Shown one piece after another: positions 60,101 through 64,000 of a stretch of DNA of 64,000 nucleotides. The stretch covers positions 124,001 to 188,000 of the forward strand of contig JBAIAA010000253.1 in NCBI GenBank assembly GCA_037893245.1, read 5' to 3'. The position numbers and the translations under genes are program-made. Numbering within the stretch: the stretch's first letter is position 1; the number at the start of each line of letters is the position of its first letter. The stretch is from Crossaster papposus (lineage: Eukaryota; Echinodermata; Asteroidea; Velatida; Solasteridae). A model generated the notes under the pieces. The model searched no databases. It saw only the letters and a list, made by a program, of their open reading frames with translations, and was not told where the DNA came from.

Positions 60101-61764
60101 AGTTTCTCCTCTTTTACATTTACACAAATAAACCACAAGGGATAAAAAGATAAAAAGTCGTAGCCTCATTAAGTGATCCCCACAATGTCGCTTCGCTTCC
60201 CAGGTTGTATCGTAACATTTGGCGTGATCCCTGGCCATACGGCATTCTGATAGTTGTGACTTCCGACTAGAAGCCTTCGAACACTAGATACTCTCCCAAA
60301 AAAGATACATTTGGGAGACCGCCAACATAACATAGGGCAAGATAGCTCAGTTGGTATAGAGCGCCGGTCGGTTGTTCCGAAAGTTGCAGGTTCGAGTCCC
60401 GCCTTGCCAATTTTCTTTGTTCGCTTTGAAATCGTTTACGTTTAGAGAGATATAGCGCATCGCATACATGGTAACACAAAACGTTAGGTAAACAAAAACA
60501 GTGGAGCAATGTTATTTGGCAAACATTGCTGGTTAATTCGGGTAAACATTTGCCAAGTGTGAGGAAAAGTGTACCCAAGATTGCGGACGCTCTACATTGT
60601 ACGATCTGAAAGCGCCCTGGGTTATCATTACCCCGTTCAAGCAATGGACCACGCGGCCGCCGATATCTGCGCACAATCAACCGCGATCAACACTCTGGGT
60701 ACCCGGTTATACTCCTGGGTGTTGAGAGGCAATTGTAGTAAAGTGTCTTATCCAAGGGCACAAATACTATGTCACTGGCAGGGTTCGAACCCACGCATCA
60801 TCGTACACGGGTCAAACACTGTAACCACTGGATCATAATGTAGCTTTTTTGGTACATGTTTGTCCCCCCCCCCCCCCCCACCACTATTTTTTATTTTGCT
60901 TTGTCATATCCAAATCGATTTTTCATAGAGGAAACAATTGAAATAAAGTTGATGTTTAATCAACGGATAGAATACAGTTTATTTTAAACACACACACAAA
61001 AGGGTTTGTGCCCTACTTCGTCCAACGAATGATGTTTTCACTATTCGTATTTCGAAACGAAGGATTTGAAATGTGCACTCACCGATATTCTTGATCTTCA
61101 TCTTTCGGTCGAACATGATGTGAAACGGAAACAGGTCGAAGAAGAGCGAAGCTTTGACGACCGAGGCTTCCTCCAGTCCGTAGACGTGCCTCTCCCTCTC
61201 GGAAAACTCCTTGTTGTCGAACAAGAGCTTGAAGACCACGAAAGTCGTGTCGCCGCGGGTTTCCTCCGACACCACCTGCACGGAGACGTCGAGGTTGTAG
61301 AACAACCGCCCGACGGATTTGAGCTGCCCCTTGACGTAATGCACGTAGCCCGGCCTGCGCGAGCGGTAGTGGAGGGTCAACCCGTGGCTGCTCTCGTCTG
61401 TGCAGAAGAAGCTCGGCGGCTTCATCTTCGGGTAGCTGAAGCGCAGGTACTCGTGGAGGTTGTCCAGGCCGTTCATGAAGTCCCTCATGCTCCGGCCCAG
61501 CACGCGCAGCATCTTGTCGTAGCCGTACTTGCTGAGAAACCGAACGAACTCCTTGCCTGTGATGTCCATGAACTCTTCGGCCGTACAGCCGGCGTACTCG
61601 CTGACGGCCTGGGCCAGCCGCGGGATGATCCGCTCGCTGTACATGCGGTGCGTAACGTAGGTGTACTCGTGGATGCGCGACTTCTCGCGGATGACCAGCC
61701 ATGCTTCCTCGCCGTACATGTGCTTGATCACCTCAATGGTGTTCTCCACTAGCAGCCCGTACAT
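16723..61764 (-). CDS. Gyc88E: Atypical soluble guanylate cyclase, Gyc-88E type, 12 coding exons, complete
   Basis: The gene encodes a haem-containing cytosolic cyclase converting GTP to cGMP; fly Gyc-88E relatives respond to O2 as well as NO. I joined 12 exons: 61083-61764, 39752-39849, 34653-34800, 27445-27480, 23002-23101, 22370-22499, 22014-22160, 21591-21737, 20866-21022, 19798-20003, 18606-18745 and 16723-17275. All introns are GT/AG, all phases agree, and the total is 2544 nt (847 aa plus stop). Domains: H-NOX (about 1-185), HNOBA/PAS (about 205-375), coiled coil (about 385-425), class III cyclase (about 445-630), and a 210-residue polar tail ending Cys-Val-Leu-Ile. Metal aspartates D458 and D502, purine residues E498 and C568, and transition-state N575 and R579 are all in one chain, so a homodimer should be active. 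Cyclase and HNOBA wording ([18 protein letters not shown]) matches the 88E type better than classical beta-1. Family assignment is strong; gas preference is inference. Confidence 0.95.
17358..17571. mobile_element. CAAGTCC-rich element, copy 3 (sGC intron 11)
   Basis: It lies about 80 bp upstream (transcript sense) of sGC exon 12. Left end TTGTATTTGAGTCCCCGC, right end GGGACTCGAATACAACA. Confidence 0.6.
18361..18578. mobile_element. CACTAGGAATGGGC-family MITE, partial
   Basis: Repeats of CACATCCAAATGCTC / GGATGTGAATTTG and the right end ATCATGCCC...CTCCTAGTG. The left terminus is lost. It abuts the donor of sGC exon 11 within about 27 bp. Confidence 0.6.
18606..18745 (-). CDS. Gyc88E: sGC exon 11: end of cyclase domain
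   Basis: This 140-nt exon encodes residues 618-663. [13 protein letters not shown] closes the catalytic fold, followed by a Ser/Asn-rich stretch. The acceptor is TTATTTCCCAG. The donor AGAAG/GTATCT is weak. A partial CACTAGGAATGGGC-family MITE begins only about 27 bp into the following intron. Confidence 0.9.
18815..19012 (+). mobile_element. CGTTTGTTTATGGTGTAAAT MITE, copy 1 (sGC intron 10)
   Basis: 198 bp with terminal repeats CGTTTGTTTATGGTGTAAAT and ATTTACACCATAAACAAACG. The interior holds ATTGGTTTTGTACACGAATC and GATTCTAACCCTAACCCCAA. Very similar copies are at 38910-39101 and 46480-46680. Confidence 0.78.
19405..19716 (-). mobile_element. tRNA-headed TIR element, copy 3 (sGC intron 10)
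   Basis: 312-bp intact copy with ends TGTAGCGGTTCTTG and GCGAACCGCTACA. Minus-strand B-box GGTTCGAATCC near 19530-19550. Confidence 0.72.
19798..20003 (-). CDS. Gyc88E: sGC exon 10: cyclase domain, purine and transition-state residues
   Basis: This 206-nt exon encodes residues 550-617. It contains [11 protein letters not shown] and [20 protein letters not shown], with guanine-selecting C568, and N575 and R579 positioned for transition-state binding. The residue pattern marks a guanylyl rather than adenylyl cyclase. The donor GTCAAG/GTGATC falls in the conserved VKGKG motif. Confidence 0.96.
20064..20190. mobile_element. TTAGGCCGTGTCCGAAAC element, short copy (sGC intron 9)
   Basis: Ends TTAGGCCGTGTCCGAAACGG and ATTCGGACGCGGCCT, about 127 bp. 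The longer relative is at 58145-58608. Confidence 0.55.
20866..21022 (-). CDS. Gyc88E: sGC exon 9: cyclase domain, second metal aspartate
   Basis: This 157-nt exon encodes residues 497-548. [15 protein letters not shown] supplies the purine-contacting glutamate E498 and the second metal aspartate D502. The donor is ATCG/GTATTA, weaker than consensus at +4 to +6. It must be used, because the next exon starts with the matching phase and completes the conserved IGIHSG motif. Confidence 0.94.
21399..21436. repeat. TTTA microsatellite (sGC intron 8)
   Basis: About nine TTTA units followed by a T run and a short G run. Confidence 0.85.
21591..21737 (-). CDS. Gyc88E: sGC exon 8: cyclase domain, first metal aspartate
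   Basis: This 147-nt exon encodes residues 448-496. It contains [11 protein letters not shown] with the first metal-binding aspartate D458, then the [13 protein letters not shown] helix common to class III cyclases. Both ends are phase 0 (acceptor TTGCCTACAG, donor AAG/GTGAGA). Confidence 0.96.
22014..22160 (-). CDS. Gyc88E: sGC exon 7: coiled coil and cyclase linker
   Basis: This 147-nt exon encodes residues 399-447. It begins with a heptad-like helix ([20 protein letters not shown]), the dimerising signalling helix. It then carries [20 protein letters not shown], which precedes every sGC cyclase domain. Both boundaries are phase 0 (acceptor TTTTTTAG, donor GAG/GTACAT). Confidence 0.95.
22370..22499 (-). 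CDS. Gyc88E: sGC exon 6: end of HNOBA and start of coiled coil
   Basis: This 130-nt exon encodes residues 356-398. The segments [19 protein letters not shown] and [10 protein letters not shown] are hallmarks of the 88E-type HNOBA to signalling-helix junction. The acceptor is TCTCTTTTCCAG and the donor CAG/GTAAAT, leaving in phase 0. Confidence 0.95.
22564..22862 (+). mobile_element. tRNA-derived SINE, copy 1 (sGC intron 5)
   Basis: A conserved 190-bp body (AATGTCGCTTGCCAGGTTGT, then CTGGCCACACGGAATTCTGG) is followed by a tRNA-like block at 22753-22823 with A-box TAGCTCAGTTGATAGAG and B-box GATTCGAGTCCC. The tail CTTTGTTCACTTTGAAAG is shared with copies at 34840-35143 and 60121-60440. The tRNA-like part is downstream of the body, unlike ordinary SINEs. 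Confidence 0.7.
23002..23101 (-). CDS. Gyc88E: sGC exon 5: end of HNOBA core
   Basis: This 100-nt exon encodes residues 323-354. It contains [19 protein letters not shown], the conserved HNOBA strand pair found in all sGC subunits (LKGQM...FLATP). It enters in phase 1 and leaves in phase 2 at CCATT/GTAAGT. The acceptor AAATAG is followed directly by coding sequence. Confidence 0.93.
23304..23481. mobile_element. CACTGTAGAAAAA MITE, TA-flanked
   Basis: 178 bp with ends CACTGTAGAAAAA and TTTTTACAGTG, both flanked by TA. Confidence 0.65.
25719..26059. mobile_element. GAGAGTGAG inverted-repeat element, copy 1
   Basis: Ends CTAAATGTAAGAGTAAACAT and GTTTTACTCTTTTACACTTAG. The arms contain CTCACTCTCAAAAAAGCGAG facing ACGCACTCTTTTGAGAGTGA. 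A second copy lies at 59886-60122. Confidence 0.7.
26826..27371. mobile_element. 546-bp imperfect foldback element
   Basis: The left end GTTTTTCCCGGCTATTTT is mirrored by AAATAGCCGGGAAAAAC. Matching arm segments include CAATTTCAAATTT and TAGTCTGGTTTGTG facing CACACACCAGACTA around a centre near 27122. Confidence 0.72.
27445..27480 (-). CDS. Gyc88E: sGC exon 4: 36-nt micro-exon in the HNOBA linker
   Basis: This short exon completes codon 310 and encodes residues 311-321 ([11 protein letters not shown]). The acceptor is TTCTGGTCAG and the donor AACG/GTAAGC. It is phase 1 on both sides and a multiple of three, so skipping would keep the frame. It lies in the variable HNOBA linker. There is no domain signature to confirm it independently, but splice sites and phase fit exactly. 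A 546-bp foldback element ends 73 bp downstream of it in transcript sense. Confidence 0.78.
27852..28186. mobile_element. AGGTAGGATACACC-family TTAA element, intact copy
   Basis: Ends AGGTAGGATACACCATTTGC and AATGGTGTATCCTTCCT. The right flank is TTAA and the left flank a degenerate ATAA. About 335 bp, without the CGGCGATCGCG core. Confidence 0.7.
28424..28766. mobile_element. AGGGATCGTATACGTTTGG TTAA element, truncated copy
   Basis: Inverted relative to 49157-49543. The right end ACGTATACGATCACT is followed by TTAA; the left end is missing. Confidence 0.7.
29880..30203. mobile_element. CACTAGGAATGGGC-family palindromic MITE, full copy
   Basis: Ends CACTAGGAATGGGCATGATG and CATCATGCCCATTCATATAGTG. 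The arms are rich in CACATCC / GGATGTG. Other copies are at 34204-34537 (full), 18361-18578, 44085-44215, 45779-45985 and 62979-63150 (partial). Confidence 0.75.
30808..31085. repeat. Internally repetitive element, GATCAAAAT / CACTTTTCC units
   Basis: About eight irregular units combining CCGGATCACAAT-like and CACTTTT-like words, beginning ACTCTAAAAAATACCCGGG. Possible MITE; terminal repeats not clear. Confidence 0.45.
31970..32290 (+). mobile_element. tRNA-headed TIR element, copy 4 (sGC intron 3)
   Basis: 321-bp intact copy in the opposite orientation. A-box TAGCCTAGTTGGTAGAG and B-box-like GGTTCCAATCT lie on the plus strand near 32107-32163. The ends are TGTAGCGGTT and CCCGCTACA. Confidence 0.72.
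32564..33015. mobile_element. Mariner-like MITE with perfect 45-bp inverted repeats
   Basis: 452 bp flanked by TA on both sides. The ends start CAGGGTGGTCCAAAAAAAAC and are identical for 45 bases on both arms. The TA target and CAGGGTG-type termini fit the Tc1/mariner superfamily. No transposase frame, so non-autonomous. Perfect arms suggest a recent insertion. Confidence 0.85.
33074..33329. mobile_element. GGGGCCAATTTCAT palindromic MITE, diverged copy
   Basis: Diverged ends GGGCCCAATTTCATGGATCT and GCCATGAAATTAGCCC. The centre is no longer alignable by eye. Confidence 0.55.
33624..33867. mobile_element. GGGGCCAATTTCAT palindromic MITE, copy e
   Basis: 244 bp, ends GGGGCCAATTTCATAGAGCT and AGCTCTATGAAATTGGCCCC. 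Both arms carry TAGAGCTGCTAAGCAC. Confidence 0.8.
34204..34537. mobile_element. CACTAGGAATGGGC-family palindromic MITE, full copy 2
   Basis: About 334 bp, ends CACTGGAAACGGGC and GCCCATTCCTAGTG. It lies 115 bp beyond sGC exon 3 in intron 3. Confidence 0.72.
34653..34800 (-). CDS. Gyc88E: sGC exon 3: HNOBA segment with acidic insert
   Basis: This 148-nt exon encodes residues 261-309, starting [12 protein letters not shown], a typical HNOBA helix and strand. The second half is strongly acidic (many Glu and Asp, residues about 290-308), a linker region that varies in length and charge among sGC subunits. The acceptor has a T-rich tract ending CCAATAG. The donor is AAAG/GTAAGG, leaving in phase 1. 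Confidence 0.92.
34840..35143 (-). mobile_element. tRNA-derived SINE, copy 2 (sGC intron 2)
   Basis: The tRNA-like block is at 34878-34951 on the minus strand (GATAGCTCAGTTGGTAGAGC ... GGTTCAAGTCCC). Acceptor pairing is six bases with a mismatch at the seventh and the anticodon loop is abnormal, so it is not a tRNA gene. It ends about 40 bp from sGC exon 3, in intron 2. A partial extra tail follows at 35165-35215. Confidence 0.7.
35340..35840 (+). repeat. Degenerate relatives of the TTTATGGTGTAAATCGAG MITE
   Basis: Two diverged partial units containing TTGGTTTTGTACA, GACGTCCTCGATTC and GATTTACACCATAAAC. Between them lies an inverted pair, ACACCTTCAACCGTGGACC (near 35521) and GGTCCACGGTTGAAGGTGT (near 35653). 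Confidence 0.5.
37325..37366. repeat. Poly(C) tracts
   Basis: Two C runs (37325-37339 and 37342-37366) separated by TA. Length may be unstable or mis-assembled. Confidence 0.85.
38910..39101 (+). mobile_element. CGTTTGTTTATGGTGTAAAT MITE, copy 2 (sGC intron 2)
   Basis: 192 bp, intact ends, interior nearly identical by eye to copy 1. Confidence 0.78.
39752..39849 (-). CDS. Gyc88E: sGC exon 2: HNOBA/PAS segment
   Basis: This 98-nt exon encodes residues 229-260, beginning [10 protein letters not shown] and ending LTFTWDN. It enters in phase 1 and leaves in phase 0. The acceptor reads GTTAACAG on the minus strand and the donor AAT/GTAAGT. The sequence continues the HNOBA domain exactly where exon 1 stops. 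It follows a 21.2-kb intron. Confidence 0.93.
40480..40760. promoter_or_regulatory. CpG-rich patch in sGC intron 1
   Basis: A GC- and CpG-dense stretch (for example CGATCGCGACCGG near 40581) about 0.6-0.9 kb upstream of exon 2 in transcript sense, in otherwise AT-rich sequence. It could be an internal promoter or enhancer, or simply an old element. No coding frame is convincing. Confidence 0.3.
42231..42268. repeat. Short hairpin
   Basis: CACTTAGGGAGAC and GTCTCCCTAAGTG separated by a short loop. AGGGAGAC words recur at 56503-56530. Confidence 0.5.
43454..43683. mobile_element. CAAGTCC-rich element, copy 4, intact
   Basis: The ends CAGGGTTGTAGTCGAGTCCC and GGACTCGACTACATCCCTG form clear terminal inverted repeats. 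It is the best reference copy in the window. Confidence 0.65.
44085..44215. mobile_element. CACTAGGAATGGGC-family MITE, left half
   Basis: Left arm only (CACTAGGAATGGGTATAATG to AAATGCTCAAAATTTACG). Confidence 0.6.
44740..45090. mobile_element. AGGTAGGATACACC-family TTAA element, left end degraded
   Basis: Core GCGATCGCCGCCGGCGATCGC and right end AATGGTGTATCTTACCT followed by TTAA. The left end is not recognisable. Confidence 0.62.
45126..45153. repeat. Poly(C) tract
   Basis: 28 C in a row. Confidence 0.85.
45779..45985. mobile_element. CACTAGGAATGGGC-family MITE, left half
   Basis: Left arm with an extra repeat of CCAAATTCACAT. The right arm is absent. Confidence 0.6.
46480..46680 (-). 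mobile_element. CGTTTGTTTATGGTGTAAAT MITE, copy 3 (sGC intron 1)
   Basis: 201 bp, inverted relative to copies 1 and 2, intact ends. Confidence 0.78.
48015..48508. mobile_element. 494-bp inverted-repeat element
   Basis: Arms of about 100 bp: CTAGCCTTGAGTGCAAGGCT at the left faces AGCCTTGCACTCAAGGCTAG at the right, and GGAGTCTAATCACTGGCAGT faces its complement. The terminus is itself a small palindrome. Confidence 0.75.
49157..49543. mobile_element. AGGGATCGTATACGTTTGG TTAA element, intact
   Basis: 387 bp with terminal repeats AGGGATCGTATACGTTTGGT and ACCAAACGCATACGATCCCT, each flanked by TTAA (49153-49156 and 49544-49547). An internal hairpin reads AATCTGAGAA...TTCTCAGATT. Kolobok-like by target site and AGG termini. 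Confidence 0.78.
50457..51159. mobile_element. 703-bp element made of many short GC hairpins
   Basis: The terminal repeats CTAATGGGCCAGTCACAA and TTGTGACTGGGCCATTAG bound a region packed with words such as CCTCCGATTAATCGGAGG, CCGACTGAATCGG and CTCCGATGCAATCGGAGG. Frames are open on both strands only because the palindromes avoid stops; none resembles a protein family. Superfamily not assigned. Confidence 0.7.
52297..52339. repeat. Poly(C) tract
   Basis: About 42 C with one T interruption. Confidence 0.85.
53160..53218. mobile_element. AGGTAGGATACACC-family TTAA element, right-end fragment
   Basis: GATATCTGCAAATGGGGTAT then CCTACCT and TTAA. The rest of the element is missing. Confidence 0.6.
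53333..53691. mobile_element. AGGTAGGATACACC-family TTAA element, best copy
   Basis: About 360 bp with ends AGGTAGGATACGCCATTGGT and GGTTTATCCTACCT, both flanked by TTAA. The centre carries the palindrome CGATCGCCGGACGGCGATCG. Confidence 0.78.
53744..54007. repeat. Clustered TTTTGAAAGGT motif
   Basis: About ten copies of TTTTGAAAGGT or its complement in 260 bp with irregular spacing, some as back-to-back pairs (ACCTTTCAAAACCTTTCAAG). No terminal structure seen. Confidence 0.7.
54663..54895. mobile_element. GGGGCCAATTTCAT palindromic MITE, copy f
   Basis: Ends GGGGCCAATTTCATAGAGCA and TATGAAATTGGCCCC. Both arms share the variant TTAAGCAC. Confidence 0.75.
55418..55660. mobile_element. GGGGCCAATTTCAT palindromic MITE, copy g
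   Basis: 243 bp. Both arms read TTTCACGGAGCTGCTAAGCA, a variant not seen in other copies. Confidence 0.8.
56636..57166. mobile_element. Element with inverted GGGCGCTTTAGTAACGAGAC ends
   Basis: About 45-bp inverted ends, GGGCGCTTTAGTAACGAGAC at the left and GTCTCGTTACTAAAGCGCCC at the right, enclosing about 440 bp without recognisable coding sequence. Confidence 0.68.
58145..58608. mobile_element. TTAGGCCGTGTCCGAAAC element, long copy (sGC intron 1)
   Basis: 464 bp with ends TTAGGCCGCGTCCGAAACGG and GTTTCGGACACGGCCTAA. The subterminal zones are built from repeats of TAGAGCTACAGCTACGGC and its complement. No coding frame. Confidence 0.72.
59886..60122. mobile_element. GAGAGTGAG inverted-repeat element, copy 2
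   Basis: Same family as 25719-26059, about 237 bp, left end CTAAGAGTAAAAAGCTCACT and right end CTCCTCTTTTACAT. Confidence 0.65.
60121..60440 (+). mobile_element. tRNA-derived SINE, copy 3 (sGC intron 1)
   Basis: Same body and a tRNA-like block at 60336-60408 (A-box TAGCTCAGTTGGTATAGAG, B-box GGTTCGAGTCCC). Confidence 0.7.
60570..60840 (-). repeat. Second tRNA-headed repeat type
   Basis: The minus strand begins with GGTTACAGTGTTTGAC and B-box GGGTTCGAACCC, then GTGCCCTTGGATAAGACAC. This arrangement is typical of a tRNA-derived SINE; the family is not identified. Confidence 0.5.
60864..60879. repeat. Poly(C) tract
   Basis: 16 C in a row. Confidence 0.8.
61083..61764 (-). CDS. Gyc88E: sGC exon 1: start codon, H-NOX haem domain, start of HNOBA
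   Basis: This exon encodes residues 1-227 and one base of codon 228. The ATG (61762-61764) has A at -3 and an in-frame TGA three codons upstream, so the start is well fixed. The protein opens [10 protein letters not shown]. The predicted proximal haem ligand is H104 in the NLHEYL segment. The haem-propionate YxSxR motif is present as Y133, S135 and R137, and the conserved proline is near P117. HNOBA begins around residue 205 ([12 protein letters not shown]). The donor on the minus strand reads ATCG/GTGAGT. A large frame on the opposite strand is only its shadow. Confidence 0.96.
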
Positions 61765-62560
61765 TGTTGTCCCTCACTCACACTATAAACTCTATCAAAA
61801 AAAAACACCACCTCACCAACTTTGTCTATTGCCTTTACTCTCCAATCACTGAAGCATGTTTTGTCTGAACCACCGTCAAAGTGTTAAAGGATCCATTGCA
61901 AACACACAGCGGCTTTCAACTTGAATCTATCAGTGGTTTTCAATTGGGAAATTGTCAATTGCTATAGCACCAGTGCATAAGCTAGTGAGGCAGGCTCACT
62001 CGATTGCCTTTTCAGGTTTACTCGATTGCATTTTTCGGTTATATCTTTTCCAGTCTGTCGTCCTTCTAAATGATCACTCGAAACTGATCTACGTATTACG
62101 GACCCCAAACAAACACAAACAGAATACAGTTGGGCAATAAACGCGTGATGCTCACAAACCCAAATCCAGGATTCCGCTAGTTGAGGCTTCCCTGGCAAAT
62201 ATCACCAACGGGCTGTAAGTCACGTAGCAAAGCCAACCACGGTCAGACGGGGTTTGTGTTCTGTTTACGCTAACCTTTCATCTACGCTCTCACATCAATC
62301 ATCTGAGCGGAACACGCCGTACGTCTCCCACTCGCCTTTCCCTTCAGCGCAGCCTGCAGACTTCCTGTATGCAGTATACGGCAAACCACAACCTTGAGGC
62401 GGCGCTGAGTGGATGAATGTGAAACTGGTCTGATCCTCTCTGATGAGCTGTCGATGTCTGTCGCGTCGGGGGCAACGTGCTCGAGTCGTTAGCAGGCCGG
62501 AAGACCATGCGCACGAGCGCACGCGCGCGCAGATATCTCCAATGTCAAAGTTCAACCAAT
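61765..62560 (-). promoter_or_regulatory. sGC 5' UTR and probable promoter-proximal region
   Basis: This is the sequence upstream of the sGC start. A candidate splice acceptor lies about 30 bp upstream (T tract then GATAG near 61793), so a non-coding first exon is possible. Around 62440-62530 composition turns GC- and CpG-rich (GCGCACGAGCGCACGCGCGC), as often seen at animal promoters. No TATA box or initiator can be assigned with confidence, and no start-site evidence is available. Confidence 0.35.
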
Positions 62561-64000
62561 TGGAGCGACCACCGCCAGCTAGCTTGTCACTGCTAAACCC
62601 GTTGAAAATGATTACTCTAACAGAGGGTCCATGCGCGTGTAATTACTCCCTAAAGATGACGAATCAAAAGGACCTATTTTGCTGTCTTTATCCCCCGGGA
62701 CTGATTGGTTGCTTGTTGGCAAACACCGGGAAGTTAAGTAAATACACGGCTGACTGGTCACCCGCTCGCACGATCAGGCTGCAGACGTGGACTGGAGAGC
62801 CGCCGGTAGGGCAAAATGTACAGGTGCTCCACTATAGCGATGTGAAAGAAACGTGACGTGTGCAACACAACAGTAGGAAAACTTACCAGGGACACGGGAT
62901 GGTTTTTCCTTAATAAGAGAAGAGAGAAAAAAATTCATTTATTTGTATAATTATAAACAAATGAACTAGGATATCATATACACTAGGAAAGAGCATGATG
63001 TGATATTGCATTCAAAGCGGACACGGTCCTTATAAGTTATAGCAGGATATGTGATTTCAATAAAAGATTTCCAAAATCACATCTAAACGCTCCAAATTCA
63101 CATCCTCAGTCCAGCGGATGTGAATTTGAATCTTAACGACTTCAGCAGTTTTAATACCAAAATTAAGTCTGCTTTTTGTTGAACCATCTCACGATGACAG
63201 CCGATTATGTTGGACTTTGATGTGCATAAATACATCCATGTTTGGTATTTTGTAAACCTTAAAGGTATAGGATACACCACTGGTAATTGCTTTAACTGTC
63301 CGAAGTTCTACAATCGTGGATGCTGATAAAAGCAAGAAAAATGGGGTTTGTTTTCAACCGGCGTCAGGCAGTGGTTCTTATGTTGTGCTGAAATTCGGTA
63401 TCCTCTGGAGACCTGAATACAATGTGTATAATGGAGACAAAAGGTCTCCGGAGGGTAAATTTCTATAGATGAATAGGTCTCCTATGGGATTTTCACGAAT
63501 TCGATTTTTGGATTGTACTCAAATTACTCAAAAACTAGGTTTAGGATGTGGGTAGTGTTTGGGTTAGGGTATAATATAGGATTATTAGGTCGAAATTTCA
63601 ACCCAGGAAATAATTTGTGGTTGAAATAGGAGCATTTTGAAAAAGGTGCCCGACTTTTTAACCAGTTTGTACACGAGAACAAAGAGATGTCTCCACTGGG
63701 ATACGGATTTAAGTATGGACGTTCTTGGGTTTTTTGCGATCGCCGTCCGATATCTAGCACAATCCTATCGCTTGATGCCTACAATTATTTCTTACTTTCC
63801 AAAAAGTAAGATATTTCTTAACAACAACCTTAACAGTTTGTATACACCATTTGCATTAGCTGTAGTTTTCGGGAATGCATGGGTTGGGGAATTCATGTTT
63901 TATAGTCAATATTGTGACGCTAACCTGTTGAAGGTTGTGTGTTCATAGAAGCTGAAAAACCTAAGAAACAAAGTGCTGTTCTTGCAGTCTATGGTTCCTT
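62561..64000. other. Upstream region of the sGC gene
   Basis: Contains a half MITE (62979-63150), an AGGTAGGATACACC-family element from about 63264 split by a roughly 345-bp insertion (63387-63733) carrying the GTTAGGG-type repeat, and a further partial family copy from about 63838. No exon recognised. Confidence 0.5.
62979..63150. mobile_element. CACTAGGAATGGGC-family MITE, left half
   Basis: Begins CACTAGGAAAGAGCATGATG; truncated after TTGAATCTTAACGACTT. Confidence 0.6.

Larger units (their letters stand above)
39850..61082 (-). other. sGC intron 1 (21.2 kb)
   Basis: The largest intron. It holds the repeats listed separately plus long AT-rich stretches (42600-43000, 46900-48000, 51200-53100, 58620-59880) in which I recognise nothing. 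CpG-rich patches lie at about 40480-40760 and 41340-41470. No nested gene was found on either strand. Confidence 0.6.

Noticed and set aside
61066-61752. Long open frame (228 aa) on the plus strand over sGC exon 1
   Set aside because: Antisense shadow of the H-NOX exon; the minus-strand frame has full family similarity and the antisense protein has none.
1-64000. CRISPR arrays, operons, bacterial ribosome binding sites, rRNA genes
   Set aside because: None present; the split gene structure and repeats show this is animal nuclear DNA.
1-64000. Retrotransposon reverse transcriptase, LTRs or old viral copies
   Set aside because: No frame with reverse transcriptase, integrase or capsid motifs was seen, and no long direct repeats other than the tandem duplication.

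Overview
The window is eukaryotic: split genes with GT/AG introns, about 60% AT, dense in short inverted-repeat elements and tRNA-derived repeats. Only two protein-coding genes can be supported, and they converge tail to tail. The protein families (a Gyc-88E-type atypical soluble guanylate cyclase and a tetraspanin) together with the repeat style suggest a marine invertebrate deuterostome, probably an echinoderm. That identification is an inference; no marker in the window fixes it.

Left edge (1-1886, + strand): the last two coding exons of a tetraspanin gene (135-218 and 1764-1886), covering the end of the large extracellular loop, the fourth membrane helix, a juxtamembrane Cys-Cys and a short acidic tail. 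Its intron holds a 173-bp palindrome and TTAA-type elements.

Middle (2743-16591): a direct tandem duplication. Unit A is 2743-9546 and unit B is 9544-16591, each about 5.1 kb once later insertions are subtracted. Three insertions occupy only one of the two units, so the other unit preserves the empty site: a 183-bp element with a 10-bp target duplication (5954-6136), a 1496-bp TA-flanked element (7955-9450), and a 1935-bp TTAA-flanked element (12708-14642). The last carries a frameshifted THAP domain and a second short open frame, and is best explained as a Kolobok-like DNA transposon.

Right three quarters (16723-61764, - strand): one large gene of 12 coding exons spanning 45 kb. The exons join in phase to an 847-residue protein: haem H-NOX domain, HNOBA/PAS domain, coiled coil, complete class III cyclase domain, and a long polar tail ending in a CaaX-type box (Cys-Val-Leu-Ile). 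It would be an NO/O2-responsive cyclase making cGMP. All catalytic and purine-selecting residues are in one chain, so it could act as a homodimer. Intron 1 is 21.2 kb. No nested gene is visible in the introns; they are filled with recurrent families: the GGGGCCAATTTCAT palindromes, TTAA/AGG-ended elements, a perfect-TIR mariner-like MITE, tRNA-headed repeats (one family with terminal inverted repeats), and several foldback elements.

Right edge (61765-64000): 5' untranslated and upstream sequence, including a CpG-rich patch near 62440-62530 that may belong to the promoter, then more repeats.
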